Of a stretch of DNA of 64,000 nucleotides, positions 7,956-16,207 are shown piece by piece. This DNA comes from Burkholderiales bacterium C2 (GTDB lineage Bacteria > Pseudomonadota > Gammaproteobacteria > Burkholderiales > Burkholderiaceae_C), in assembly GCA_005503085.1 (NCBI GenBank), contig SCOI01000008.1:124001-188000 (forward strand). Reading direction: 5' to 3'. A model generated the notes under the pieces. It made no database searches. It worked only from the letters and a program-made list of their open reading frames with translations, and was not told the origin of the DNA. Within the stretch, counting starts at the first letter, position 1. Each line of letters opens with the position of its first letter. Position numbers and translations under genes: made by a program.

Positions 7956-10022
7956 ATGTCCTCAGCCGTCTCCACCCTCAACCCCGCCCAGCTCGAAGCC
8001 GTCCACCACCTCAACGGGCCCTGCCTGGTGATCGCCGGTGCCGGCTCGGGCAAGACGCGGGTGATCACGATGAAGATCGCGCGGCTGCTGCAGGCCGGTT
8101 ATGCGGCCAAGAACATCGGCGCCATCACCTTCACGAACAAGGCCTCGCAGGAGATGCGCGAGCGCGCCCGCGATCTGGTGGGCCCGCGCGCAGCCAAGGA
8201 CCTGGTGATCTCGACATTCCACAGCCTGGGCGTGCGCATCCTGCGCTCCGAAGGTCATCTGGTCGGGCTCAAGGAGCAGTTCTCCATCCTCGACAGCGAC
8301 GATGTGCTGGGCCTGCTGCGCGATGCCGGTGGCACCACCGACGCCAAGCAGGCGCGCAGCTGGCAATGGACCATCTCGCTGTGGAAGAACCAGGGCCTGA
8401 CGGCCAAGCAGGCGCTGGCCGCCGCCAAGGACGAGGACGAGCGCGCGGCGGCCGTCGTGATGGAGCGCTATCAGGAGCGGCTGGCGGCCTACCAGTCGGT
8501 GGACTTCGATGACCTGATCTCGCTGCCGCTGCGTCTGCTGCAGGACTTCCCCGAGGCGCGCGGCAAGTGGCAGGACACCTTGCGCTATGTGCTGGTGGAC
8601 GAATACCAGGACACGAATGCGGTGCAGTACGACCTGCTCAAGCAGATCGTCGGTGAGCGCGCTCATTTCACCGCGGTGGGCGACGACGACCAGAGCATCT
8701 ACGGCTGGCGCGGCGCCACTATCGAGAACCTGAAGCGCCTTCCGACCGACTTTCCGGCGCTGAAGGTAATCCCGCTGGAGCAGAACTACCGCTCCACCGG
8801 CGCCATCCTGCGCGCGGCTAACAACGTCATCGCGGTCAATCCGAAGATCTTCGAGAAGAAGCTGTGGAGCGAGTTCGGCGACGGCGAGCCGGTGGCCCTG
8901 ATCGAGAGCGACGGCGAGGAGCACGAGGCCGAGCGGGCGGTGGCGCGCATCCAGGCGATCCGCGCGAACGCCGGCGGGGTGCAGTTCAAGGATTTTGCGA
9001 TCCTGTACCGCGCCAATCACCAGGCCCGCGTCTTCGAGCAGGCGCTGCGCCGCGCCGAGATTCCCTACAAGGTTTCGGGCGGCCAGAGCTTTTTCGACAA
9101 GGCCGAGATCAAGGACCTGTGCAGCTGGCTGCGCCTGCTGGTCAACCCGGACGATGACCCGGCCTTTCTGCGCGCGATCACGACGCCCAAGCGCGGCATC
9201 GGCCACCAGACGCTGGGCAGCCTGAGCCAGTTCGCCGGACGCTGGAAATCCAGCATGTACGAGGCGCTGTTTGCCGAGAGCCTGTCCACCGCGCTGAGCA
9301 CCCGCGCGATCAGCGGCTTGCATGAGTTCGGCCGCTATGTGAACGATCTGGAATACCGCGCCCGCAACACCTCGGGCGACAAGGAGGCCAAGGCGTTGCT
9401 GATGGAGTGGCTGAAGGACATCGGCTACGAGCAGCATCTGATGGAGCAGGAGGAGAACGAGAAGGTCGGCGCGGCGCGTTGGGGCAATGTGCTGGACTTC
9501 GTCGACTGGGTCGCCAAGCGCTGCGGCGGCCAGATCAGCCAGGAGGGCGGTATCACCTTCGAGGAGCCCAAGCAGACCGTGCTCGAAGTGGCCCAGACCA
9601 TCAGCGTGATCCTGTCGCTGGCCGAGCGCGGCGACGAGCAAGACCAGGTCACCTTGACCACCCTGCATGCCTCCAAGGGCCTGGAATGGCCTCATGTCTT
9701 CCTGGCCGGCGTCAACGAGGGGCTGCTGCCCTTCAAGGCCGACGACGAGGACATGACCCCGCAGCGCCTGGAGGAAGAGCGCCGCCTGATGTATGTGGGC
9801 ATCACGCGGGCGCGCACGACTCTTGGCGTCAGCACCTTGCGACGGCGCAAGAAGAGCCGCGAGCTGGTGATGGGCATCCCCAGCCGCTTCATCCTGGAGA
9901 TGAAGCTGCATGAGAACACCGTCAAGGAAGATCCGCGCGAAAAGCTCAAGCGGCTGCGCGCGGAGTTCGCTGCCAAGGGCGAGGCGAGCGCGGCGGCGCA
10001 GAAGGCGGATGGCAAGTCTTAA
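7956..10022 (+). CDS. rep: Superfamily 1 ATP-dependent DNA helicase, Rep/UvrD type
   Basis: The 688-residue protein carries the SF1A helicase motifs in order: LNPAQLEAV (Q motif), AGAGSGKTRV (Walker A, about residues 27-36), ITFTNKASQEMRERA (Ia), DEYQDTN (II, Walker B), GDDDQSIYGWRGA (III), LEQNYRST (IV), TLHASKGLEWPHVFLAG (V) and EERRLMYVGITRARTTL (VI). It unwinds DNA 3' to 5' using ATP. The length matches Rep better than UvrD (about 720), and the short C-terminus without a UvrD-type tail supports Rep, but the two are hard to separate without alignment. No Shine-Dalgarno is seen before the ATG. The TAA stop shares TTAA with the convergent KAP gene stop. Confidence 0.88.
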   Translation: MSSAVSTLNPAQLEAVHHLNGPCLVIAGAGSGKTRVITMKIARLLQAGYAAKNIGAITFTNKASQEMRERARDLVGPRAAKDLVISTFHSLGVRILRSEGHLVGLKEQFSILDSDDVLGLLRDAGGTTDAKQARSWQWTISLWKNQGLTAKQALAAAKDEDERAAAVVMERYQERLAAYQSVDFDDLISLPLRLLQDFPEARGKWQDTLRYVLVDEYQDTNAVQYDLLKQIVGERAHFTAVGDDDQSIYGWRGATIENLKRLPTDFPALKVIPLEQNYRSTGAILRAANNVIAVNPKIFEKKLWSEFGDGEPVALIESDGEEHEAERAVARIQAIRANAGGVQFKDFAILYRANHQARVFEQALRRAEIPYKVSGGQSFFDKAEIKDLCSWLRLLVNPDDDPAFLRAITTPKRGIGHQTLGSLSQFAGRWKSSMYEALFAESLSTALSTRAISGLHEFGRYVNDLEYRARNTSGDKEAKALLMEWLKDIGYEQHLMEQEENEKVGAARWGNVLDFVDWVAKRCGGQISQEGGITFEEPKQTVLEVAQTISVILSLAERGDEQDQVTLTTLHASKGLEWPHVFLAGVNEGLLPFKADDEDMTPQRLEEERRLMYVGITRARTTLGVSTLRRRKKSRELVMGIPSRFILEMKLHENTVKEDPREKLKRLRAEFAAKGEASAAAQKADGKS

Positions 10023-11320
10023 GGCGAAAGTCGGACATGCTCCAAGTCGGCACTCCGAGCGCTTCTGACGATAAAGCCGACAATCTCGTCACACTCGCGG
10101 CGCTCCTGCGGATCCATGCTTACCCGATTCATTGGGTCGCTCTCCATTCGCAAGGCTGCGTACAAGCGCCGAAACCAAATCGGCCGATCAGCAAATGGGC
10201 CCGATGAGCCAAAGCGTGTAACTTCTGCCTTGAATTCTGTCGGTTCTCGTTTCCGCATGCCGTCTAGAACTAGTGGGACGAAGAGTTTGAGCAGTAGTAC
10301 GTATGCTCCGAGTTGCCCCTCCGCCTCCAACTTTCGGCCGAGAAGGCTACTCATCAGCATGACGGTTTGCACGTCCCGCAATGTTGCATTGAAGAGTGGT
10401 GCGAGCTCTGCGAGGCCATGGCGAAAGTCTTGCTGTTCCTGAGACTTTGGTGCGGGAAACGCCGTCCTTAAAAAGTCATGGATAAACGCAGCTTTCTCAT
10501 CTCGGCTTGATCCACTGTTGTCGATCGAAGCAGATGGCAAATCCAGGTTCACCGAAACGAACTTTCGGAGGTAGGCGTCGGTGTTGATGTCAGAGCCGTA
10601 CATCTGACAGATTGCACTGGCAAGCGCCGCCCGATGGAAGAACAGCAGGAAGACGACGTTCGGCACGTCGAACAGATGCTTGATCCTCTCCAGTAATTCC
10701 AAGGCGAACGTGGGTCGGCAACGATCCAGTTCGTCAATGATGATCACCAACGGTCCACCGCCACTTTGCGCAAGGGCCTGAAGTTTGCTTCTGAATGCTT
10801 CGCTGGACTGCTGAGCCTCGGTGAACGTATCCAGCATCGCATCGACAGCCTTCTCCGTGCTGTCGGCCAAGGCATCCGTAACTTCCTCAATACCGTCATC
10901 GCCGATGAGTCGTTTCGCTGTCGCCTTTGCAACCCCTTTGGCGGCTGCAGGCAACACCCCAGTCAAGACCTTTTTGGCTGCTTCTCTCAATCCCGCTTTG
11001 TTGCTGGCTGAACCCTTGGCCTTTGAAAGAATGGCCGAGGCAAGTACGGCAAATGGGTCTTGATGGAAATCGAACTGGAAAGCGTTTACGTAGATTGCTT
11101 CGCGGCCGATCTGCTGCTCGCTGGCCAGATGGCCCACCAGTCGTTCTGCGACCCATGATTTGCCAGCGCCCCATGGCGCATTGATGGCGATGACGCGGCC
11201 GGCAGGAAGCACATCGGAGTCGGCGACTGCCACGATGTACTTGGTCAGGCGCTCGACGAAATGCTGGCGACCGAGTTGGTCGCCCGCGAGGGTCAGCTGT
11301 GCTTTGTCGTCTGAACTCAT
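10019..11320 (-). CDS. KAP family P-loop NTPase
   Basis: The 433-residue protein has a Walker A at NAPWGAGKSW (Lys54), a Walker B at LVIIIDELDRCRP near residue 195, and the DELDRC signature of the KAP NTPase family, followed by VVFLLFFHRAALASAI, the KAP sensor region. Between the two Walker motifs is an Ala/Lys-rich amphipathic segment (about 105-130) where many KAP proteins carry membrane insertions; here it is only weakly hydrophobic. KAP proteins are sporadically distributed in bacteria and some act in phage exclusion (PifA of F plasmid). The gene has visibly lower GC and different codon use from its neighbours, pointing to acquisition. A good ribosome-binding site (AGGAGCGAGG) precedes the ATG. 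Its function here is not established. Confidence 0.85.
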   Translation of the reverse strand: MSSDDKAQLTLAGDQLGRQHFVERLTKYIVAVADSDVLPAGRVIAINAPWGAGKSWVAERLVGHLASEQQIGREAIYVNAFQFDFHQDPFAVLASAILSKAKGSASNKAGLREAAKKVLTGVLPAAAKGVAKATAKRLIGDDGIEEVTDALADSTEKAVDAMLDTFTEAQQSSEAFRSKLQALAQSGGGPLVIIIDELDRCRPTFALELLERIKHLFDVPNVVFLLFFHRAALASAICQMYGSDINTDAYLRKFVSVNLDLPSASIDNSGSSRDEKAAFIHDFLRTAFPAPKSQEQQDFRHGLAELAPLFNATLRDVQTVMLMSSLLGRKLEAEGQLGAYVLLLKLFVPLVLDGMRKREPTEFKAEVTRFGSSGPFADRPIWFRRLYAALRMESDPMNRVSMDPQERRECDEIVGFIVRSARSADLEHVRLSP

Positions 11321-11358
11321 ATGCCCTCGCTCCTATCCCCGATTGAGTTGTTCACCAG

Positions 11359-11389
11359 CATATGCGACGCAGGTTGAGCAGAACGTCAA
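11359..11389 (-). promoter_or_regulatory. Candidate promoter of the KAP NTPase gene
   Basis: Read on the minus strand, TTGACG (11389-11384) is followed after 19 bases by CATATG (11364-11359), about 40 bases before the start codon. The -35 is strong and the -10 is weak, so this is tentative. Confidence 0.3.
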
Positions 11390-11505
11390 GTGATTGAGAA
11401 GTACGGGGCCGTGTAATTTCTTCGGTTAGCATCGCCCCCGGATCGGCCCCCATCGGTCGGTCACGTCGCTCGGACGGTTCCGGGCGCTTACGTGAGACAC
11501 ATCCC

Positions 11506-12717
11506 ATGAGCACTGCCTCTTCAGGCAAGCGCCGCTTCGCGCGCATTGATCGCCTGCCTCCCTACGTCTTCAACATCACGGCCGAGCTCAAGCTCGCGGC
11601 GCGGCGGCGGGGCGAAGACATCATCGACATGAGCATGGGCAACCCCGATGGGGCCACGCCGGCCCATATCGTCGCCAAGCTCACCGAGGTCGCGCAGCGG
11701 CCCGACACCCACGGCTACTCGGCCAGCAAGGGCATCCCGCGGTTGCGCCGCGCGATCTCGCATTGGTACGACAAGCGCTATGGCGTGGCCATCAATCCGG
11801 ACACCGAGGCCATCGTCACGATAGGCTCCAAGGAAGGCCTGGCCCATCTGATGCTGGCGACGCTGGACCGGGGCGACACGGTGCTGGTGCCCGACCCCAG
11901 CTACCCGATCCACATCTACGGCGCGGTGATCGCCGGTGCCGACATCCGCGCGATACCGGTGTCCAGCGAGACCGACTTCTTCACCGAGCTGGAGAAGACC
12001 ATACGCGGCAGCTATCCCAAGCCCAAGATGATGGTGTTCGGCTTCCCGTCGAACCCGACCGCGCAATGCGTGGAGTTGGAGTTCTTCGAGCGCGTGATCG
12101 CGCTGGCCAAGAAGCACGACATCCTGGTGGTGCATGACCTGGCCTATGCCGACATCGTGTTCGACGGCTGGAAGGCGCCGTCCATCATGCAGGTGCCGGG
12201 CGCCAAGGACGTGGCGGTCGAGTTCTTCACGCTCAGCAAGAGCTACAACATGGCCGGCTGGCGCATCGGCTTCATGGTCGGCAACCCCGATCTGGTGGCC
12301 GCGCTGGCCCGCATCAAGAGCTATCACGACTACGGCACCTTCACGCCGCTGCAGGTCGCGGCGATCGCGGCGCTGGAGGGTGAGCAGCAGTGCGTGACGG
12401 AGATCGCGGCCAGCTACCAGCGCCGCCGCGATGTGCTCTACAAGGGCCTGACGGAAGCCGGCTGGGCCGTCGAGCTGCCCAAGGCCAGCATGTATATCTG
12501 GGCCCGCATCCCCGAGCCCTACCGGCAGCTCGGCTCGCTGGAGTTCGCGCGCCAGCTGCTGGACAAGGCCAAGGTCTGTGTCTCGCCGGGCATAGGCTTC
12601 GGCGACCAGGGCGACGGCCATGTGCGCTTCGCGCTGATCGAGAACGAGGCCCGCATCCGCCAGGCGGTGCGCGGCATCAAGGCCATGTTCAAGGCGGACG
12701 GACTGATCAAGGCCTGA
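11506..12717 (+). CDS. alaC: Alanine transaminase AlaC (class I/II PLP aminotransferase)
   Basis: The 403-residue product matches Escherichia coli AlaC almost end to end in memorable segments: [48 protein letters not shown]-type [16 protein letters not shown] and [14 protein letters not shown]. The PLP-binding lysine is in [20 protein letters not shown]. It transfers the amino group between glutamate and pyruvate, making alanine in the cytoplasm. Many Burkholderiales carry alaC next to hom and thrC; here it instead sits between the KAP gene and a peptide-type ABC receptor. The 185-base upstream region shows no riboswitch that I recognise. Confidence 0.95.
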   Translation: MSTASSGKRRFARIDRLPPYVFNITAELKLAARRRGEDIIDMSMGNPDGATPAHIVAKLTEVAQRPDTHGYSASKGIPRLRRAISHWYDKRYGVAINPDTEAIVTIGSKEGLAHLMLATLDRGDTVLVPDPSYPIHIYGAVIAGADIRAIPVSSETDFFTELEKTIRGSYPKPKMMVFGFPSNPTAQCVELEFFERVIALAKKHDILVVHDLAYADIVFDGWKAPSIMQVPGAKDVAVEFFTLSKSYNMAGWRIGFMVGNPDLVAALARIKSYHDYGTFTPLQVAAIAALEGEQQCVTEIAASYQRRRDVLYKGLTEAGWAVELPKASMYIWARIPEPYRQLGSLEFARQLLDKAKVCVSPGIGFGDQGDGHVRFALIENEARIRQAVRGIKAMFKADGLIKA

Positions 12718-12751
12718 CCCTGCGGCACAGAAGCTTATGGGGAATAGGTAT

Positions 12752-12780
12752 TTGCCGGCCACGACGGATGCGGGCAGTAT
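12752..12780 (+). promoter_or_regulatory. Candidate promoter upstream of the peptide-binding protein gene
   Basis: TTGCCG (12752-12757), a 17-base spacer, and CAGTAT (12775-12780) lie 32 bases before the ATG at 12812. The -10 match is only moderate. Confidence 0.3.
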
Positions 12781-12811
12781 CCAGGGTTTTCCAGGACAAA
12801 AATCCCACCCC

Positions 12812-14380
12812 ATGCGCACCACCCGCCTTCTGATCGCCCCGCTGGTGCTGGCCCTTGTGGCTGGCGCGGCGCTCGCCAAACCCCTGCGCTGGGCCAGCCA
12901 GGGCGATGTGCAGAGCTTCGACCCCCATGCCTACAACAGCGCGCTGAACAACCAGTTCAACGCCTTTGTCTACGAAGGCCTGGTGGCCTACGACCAGCAG
13001 TTCACGATCGAGCCGGCCCTGGCCTCGAAGTGGACCCAGGTCGATGCCACGCATTGGCGCTTCGAGCTGCGCCCCGGCGTCAAGTTCCATGACGGCACGG
13101 CGCTGACGGCCGACGATGTGGTGTTCTCCTTCGAGCGTGCGCTCAGCCCCACCTCCAACTTCAAGGTGCTGCTGCAGGGCGTCAGCAGCGTCAAGAAGCT
13201 CTCGCCGTCCAGCATCGAGATCACGCTGGCAGCACCCAACCCGGTGCTGCTGCGCCAGATCACCGGCGTGCGCATCATCTCGAAGGACTGGGCCACCAAG
13301 CACAAGATCGAGAAGCCGCAGAACTTCGCGCAGAAGGAAGAGACCTATGCGGTGCGCAATGCCAACGGCACCGGTCCCTTTGTGCTCAAGAGCAGCCAGC
13401 CCGGCATCAAGACCGAGCTGACGCTGAACCCGAGCTGGTGGGGCAAGCTGAACGGCAATGTCAGCCAGATCGTCTACACGCCGATCGGTTCGGACGCGAC
13501 CCGGCTGGCGGCCCTGCTGTCCGGCGAGATCGACTTCGTGCTCGACCCGGCGCCGCAGGACGTGCCCAAGCTGCGCAACACACCGGGCGTCAAGATCATC
13601 GAGGGCGCCGAATTCCGCACCATCTTCTTGGGCCTGGACCAGGCCAGCGAGGAACTGGCCGGCAGCAATATCAAGGGTCGCAACCCCTTCAAGGATTTGC
13701 GCGTGCGCCAGGCCCTGTACCAGGCCATCGACATCGAGACCCTGAAGCGGGTGACGATGCGCGGCCTCGCGCAACCGGCCGGCTCCCTGGTCGCGCCGCA
13801 GGCCGATGGCTGGACCGCCGAGGGCGACCGTCGCCTGCCTTTTGACCCGGTGCGCGCCAAGGCCCTGCTGACCGAGGCCGGTTATCCCGAGGGCTTCCAG
13901 GTGCCGCTGGATTGCCCCAATGACCGCTACGTCAACGACGAGGAAATCTGCAAGGCCCTGACCGCCTTCTGGGCCAAGATCGGTGTGCAGGCGCGGCTCA
14001 ACAGCCAGGGCTCCAGCACCTATTTCCCGAAGCTGCAGCGCAAGGAAAGCAGCCTGCATCTCTTGGGCTGGGGTGTCGCGACCTTCGACGCGCTGTACTC
14101 GCTGCAAGCCCTGGTGCACAGCCCGGTCGGTGGCGACGGCAGCTGGAACTACGGCCGCTATGTGAACCCCAAGCTGGACGCGCTGATCGATGCCGCCAAG
14201 GTCGAGGGCGATGTGGCCAAGCGCCGCGGCCAGCTGATCGCCGCGCTGAAGATCGTGCAGGACGATGTGGCGGTGATCCCGCTGCACCACCAGGTCATCC
14301 CTTGGGCGGCGCGCAGCAATGTCAATCTGGTGCACCGCGCCAATAATCACATCGATGTACGCTGGGTCCGTATCGACTGA
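12812..14380 (+). CDS. Peptide/nickel-type ABC transporter substrate-binding protein (SBP_bac_5)
   Basis: The mature part of this 522-residue protein has the family-5 receptor pattern: LRWASQGDVQSFDPHAYNSA, the YEGLVAYD segment, LRPGVKFHDGTALTADDVVFSFERAL, and the conserved RNPFKDLRVRQALYQAID. These receptors (DppA/OppA type) bind peptides or similar ligands in the periplasm and hand them to an ABC importer. The start at 12812 was chosen over an upstream ATG in the same frame because it opens directly with the signal peptide MRTTRLLIAPLVLALVAGAA and has AGGACA nearby. No permease or ATPase genes follow, so the rest of the importer must be elsewhere. It comes 94 bases after alaC. Confidence 0.9.
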   Translation: MRTTRLLIAPLVLALVAGAALAKPLRWASQGDVQSFDPHAYNSALNNQFNAFVYEGLVAYDQQFTIEPALASKWTQVDATHWRFELRPGVKFHDGTALTADDVVFSFERALSPTSNFKVLLQGVSSVKKLSPSSIEITLAAPNPVLLRQITGVRIISKDWATKHKIEKPQNFAQKEETYAVRNANGTGPFVLKSSQPGIKTELTLNPSWWGKLNGNVSQIVYTPIGSDATRLAALLSGEIDFVLDPAPQDVPKLRNTPGVKIIEGAEFRTIFLGLDQASEELAGSNIKGRNPFKDLRVRQALYQAIDIETLKRVTMRGLAQPAGSLVAPQADGWTAEGDRRLPFDPVRAKALLTEAGYPEGFQVPLDCPNDRYVNDEEICKALTAFWAKIGVQARLNSQGSSTYFPKLQRKESSLHLLGWGVATFDALYSLQALVHSPVGGDGSWNYGRYVNPKLDALIDAAKVEGDVAKRRGQLIAALKIVQDDVAVIPLHHQVIPWAARSNVNLVHRANNHIDVRWVRID

Positions 14381-14414
14381 GCGTCTGGGTCGTGCCTCTG
14401 AGGGCAAGCGCTAA

Positions 14415-14444
14415 TTGGGGCCAGGTCTTGCGCCCAGCCAAAAT
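14415..14444 (+). promoter_or_regulatory. Candidate promoter giving a leaderless lysoplasmalogenase mRNA
   Basis: TTGGGG (14415-14420), an 18-base spacer and CAAAAT (14439-14444) are followed after only six bases by the ATG at 14451. Transcription would start at or next to the start codon. No Shine-Dalgarno is seen, which fits a leaderless message. Confidence 0.4.
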
Positions 14445-14450
14445 GGGCCC

Positions 14451-15128
14451 ATGCCCATTTACCGCCTGCTGCTGCCCCTGCTGACCCTGATCAGCGCGCT
14501 GATCGCCATTGCCGCGCTGAGCCATACCAGTCTGCCGCGCGAGCTGGCCTTTGTGGCCAAGCCGCTGACCACCGTGCTGATCATGCTGTACGCCTGGCCG
14601 CGCGGCGCCGATGCGCCCCGCCAGGCGCGGCTGCTGCGCCTGGGCCTCGCGTTCTCGCTGGCCGGCGATGTGGCCCTGTTGTGGCCCGAGTCGGGCTTCG
14701 TGCCCGGCCTGCTCTGCTTTCTGGTCGCCCATCTGCTCTATATCGCGGCCTTTTGCCAGCACACGCGGCTGGCCCGGCCCTGGTGGCCCTGGCTGATGTT
14801 CGGCCTGATCGCCGGCTATGTGCTGAGCCGCTTGTGGCCGGGCGTACCGGCCGCGCTGCAGGTACCGGTGCTGGCCTATGTGGTCTGCCTGGCGGCGATG
14901 GCGGCCCAGGCCTGGAGCTGGTGGCGTGCCAGCATCGGCGGTGCGCGCGAGCCGCTGGCGCGCTGGGCGGCCTGGGGCGGCACCCTGTTCCTGGCCTCGG
15001 ACGCGCTGCTGGCGATCAACAAGTTCGCCGGCCCGCTGCCCGAGGCGGCGCTGTGGGTGCTGTCGACCTACTGGTCGGCGCAGTGGTGCATCGCGTCCAG
15101 CCTGAGGGGTGGCGCCGCTCAGGCGTGA
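14451..15128 (+). CDS. Lysoplasmalogenase-like membrane protein (YhhN/TMEM86 family)
   Basis: The 225-residue protein is made of about eight hydrophobic helices. Family landmarks are KPLTTVLIMLYA in helix two, LAFSLAGDVALLWPESGFVPGLLCFLVAHLLYI with the conserved Asp, and FLASDALLAINKF with the second conserved Asp. Together with the length these identify the YhhN family, whose characterised members cleave the vinyl-ether bond of lysoplasmalogens; many bacterial members have unproven activity. The ATG at 14451 was preferred to an upstream in-frame ATG at 14415 because it begins the first helix and sits six bases after a -10-like hexamer. The gene ends eight bases before the convergent questin-oxidase-family gene. 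Confidence 0.82.
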   Translation: MPIYRLLLPLLTLISALIAIAALSHTSLPRELAFVAKPLTTVLIMLYAWPRGADAPRQARLLRLGLAFSLAGDVALLWPESGFVPGLLCFLVAHLLYIAAFCQHTRLARPWWPWLMFGLIAGYVLSRLWPGVPAALQVPVLAYVVCLAAMAAQAWSWWRASIGGAREPLARWAAWGGTLFLASDALLAINKFAGPLPEAALWVLSTYWSAQWCIASSLRGGAAQA

Positions 15129-15135
15129 GCCCTGC

Positions 15136-16131
15136 CTAGACGCCCAGCGCCCGCGCCGCAGCCGCACGCCATGCCGGCGCGGGATCCACGCGGTCCAGCG
15201 CGCGGCAGGCGGCCACCAGCTTGATGACATGGTCGTTGTGCTGGGCCAGCGTGAGGGCGGCCAGGCGGTCCCAGTCTTGCAGTGGCACAAGCACGGGCAG
15301 CGGGCCGGCAACGGCTCGCCGGGCGGCACGGCTCGACAGCAGTGCTGCCGCTGCGGCAGCCACGAAAGACATCAGGGCCGGTTCGTTCAGCCATGGCGAG
15401 AGCTGGCGCAGGGCGGCGTTGGCCGTGATCATGTGCAGCACGGTGAAATCGGCCGTGTGGACATAGAGTGCGGCCGCGCTGCGGGCCAGGGCCGGCAGCT
15501 CGTCCACCGCCAGCCGGCCGGCGAGGGCGCGCCAGTCCTCGCGCCCGCCCCAGTCGGCCATGCGCTGGGCGATCAGCGGGCGCGACGGCATCGCGTCGGC
15601 GTCCGGCAGCGCGCACAGCGCCGCCAGCCACTCGCCCAGCGGCAGCGGCGCGCCGGGCTGGGCCGCCAGCGGCGCCAGTGGCATATGGCGGCTGGCCCAG
15701 TAGGCCAGCGCGGCGGCCAGCTCGCCCGGGTGACCGTGGCGCAGCGCGTGGCCGGTGCGTATAAGGCCATGGAAGGCCGCGCCGCCACAGCCCTGCATCA
15801 GCGCCGGCAGCTCGCGGCGCAGCAGCGCGTCGCGACCGATGTCGAGCAGTGCTGTGCGGTAGTGAGCGAGCCAGGCCGGGTAGTCCGCGATGCGGCCGAA
15901 GGCGGCGGGCCGCGGCGTGCCGAGTGGGAGCGCCGGGGGCAGGCTGCTCAGCTTTGCGCCATAGCGCCGCCGGAACTCGTGCAGGCGTGCGCCGTCGGCC
16001 CCCAGGTCCTGCAGCGCGTCCAGCGCCATCGGCAGGTGCGAGCTGAGCTGGTCTTCGTACTCGGGGTTCAGCCCCAGTCCTTCGTCGAGCAGTTCGTGCA
16101 GCGTGGCGAGGGCGGCATCGGTTTCGGTCAT
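15136..16131 (-). CDS. Questin oxidase family protein (DUF4243)
   Basis: This 331-residue protein begins with LHELLDEGLGLNPEYEDQLSSHLPMALDALQDLGADGARLHEFRRRYGAKL, cited here only in part as landmarks. That opening, with a conserved His in the SSHLPMAL block and the WLAHY segment later, is characteristic of the questin oxidase/AflY family, Baeyer-Villiger-type oxidases of anthraquinones in fungi. Bacterial members are mostly unstudied. The frame is open to 16176, but the ATG at 16131 is chosen because the promoter at 16162-16192 would lie inside a longer version; GAGAA precedes it as a weak ribosome-binding site. The redox-sensing type of promoter suggests a role with quinones or other redox-active compounds. 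This last step is inference. Confidence 0.78.
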   Translation of the reverse strand: MTETDAALATLHELLDEGLGLNPEYEDQLSSHLPMALDALQDLGADGARLHEFRRRYGAKLSSLPPALPLGTPRPAAFGRIADYPAWLAHYRTALLDIGRDALLRRELPALMQGCGGAAFHGLIRTGHALRHGHPGELAAALAYWASRHMPLAPLAAQPGAPLPLGEWLAALCALPDADAMPSRPLIAQRMADWGGREDWRALAGRLAVDELPALARSAAALYVHTADFTVLHMITANAALRQLSPWLNEPALMSFVAAAAAALLSSRAARRAVAGPLPVLVPLQDWDRLAALTLAQHNDHVIKLVAACRALDRVDPAPAWRAAAARALGV

Positions 16132-16161
16132 GAGTGTTCTCGCGGTGTCGAACGGAACACC

Positions 16162-16192
16162 ACGATAAAAGCTCAAGTTAACTTGATGTCAA
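16162..16192 (-). promoter_or_regulatory. MerR/SoxR-type promoter with SoxR-like box
   Basis: On the minus strand there is a perfect -35 TTGACA (16192-16187), a 19-base spacer, and TATCGT as -10 (16167-16162). The spacer contains the perfect 14-base palindrome TCAAGTTAACTTGA (16186-16173). Overlong 19-base spacers with a dyad between the hexamers are the hallmark of promoters activated by MerR-family regulators. The palindrome equals the core of the known SoxR operator. Predicted transcription starts about 24 bases before the ATG at 16131. No soxR or other merR gene is in the window. Confidence 0.85.
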
Positions 16193-16207
16193 GCGCCGCC
16201 GGCCGTC

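Noticed and set aside
11321-11505. Riboswitch or leader in front of alaC
   Set aside because: The 185 bases contain GC-rich repeats of CCCC and ATCGG but no fold or consensus that I recognise as a known riboswitch.
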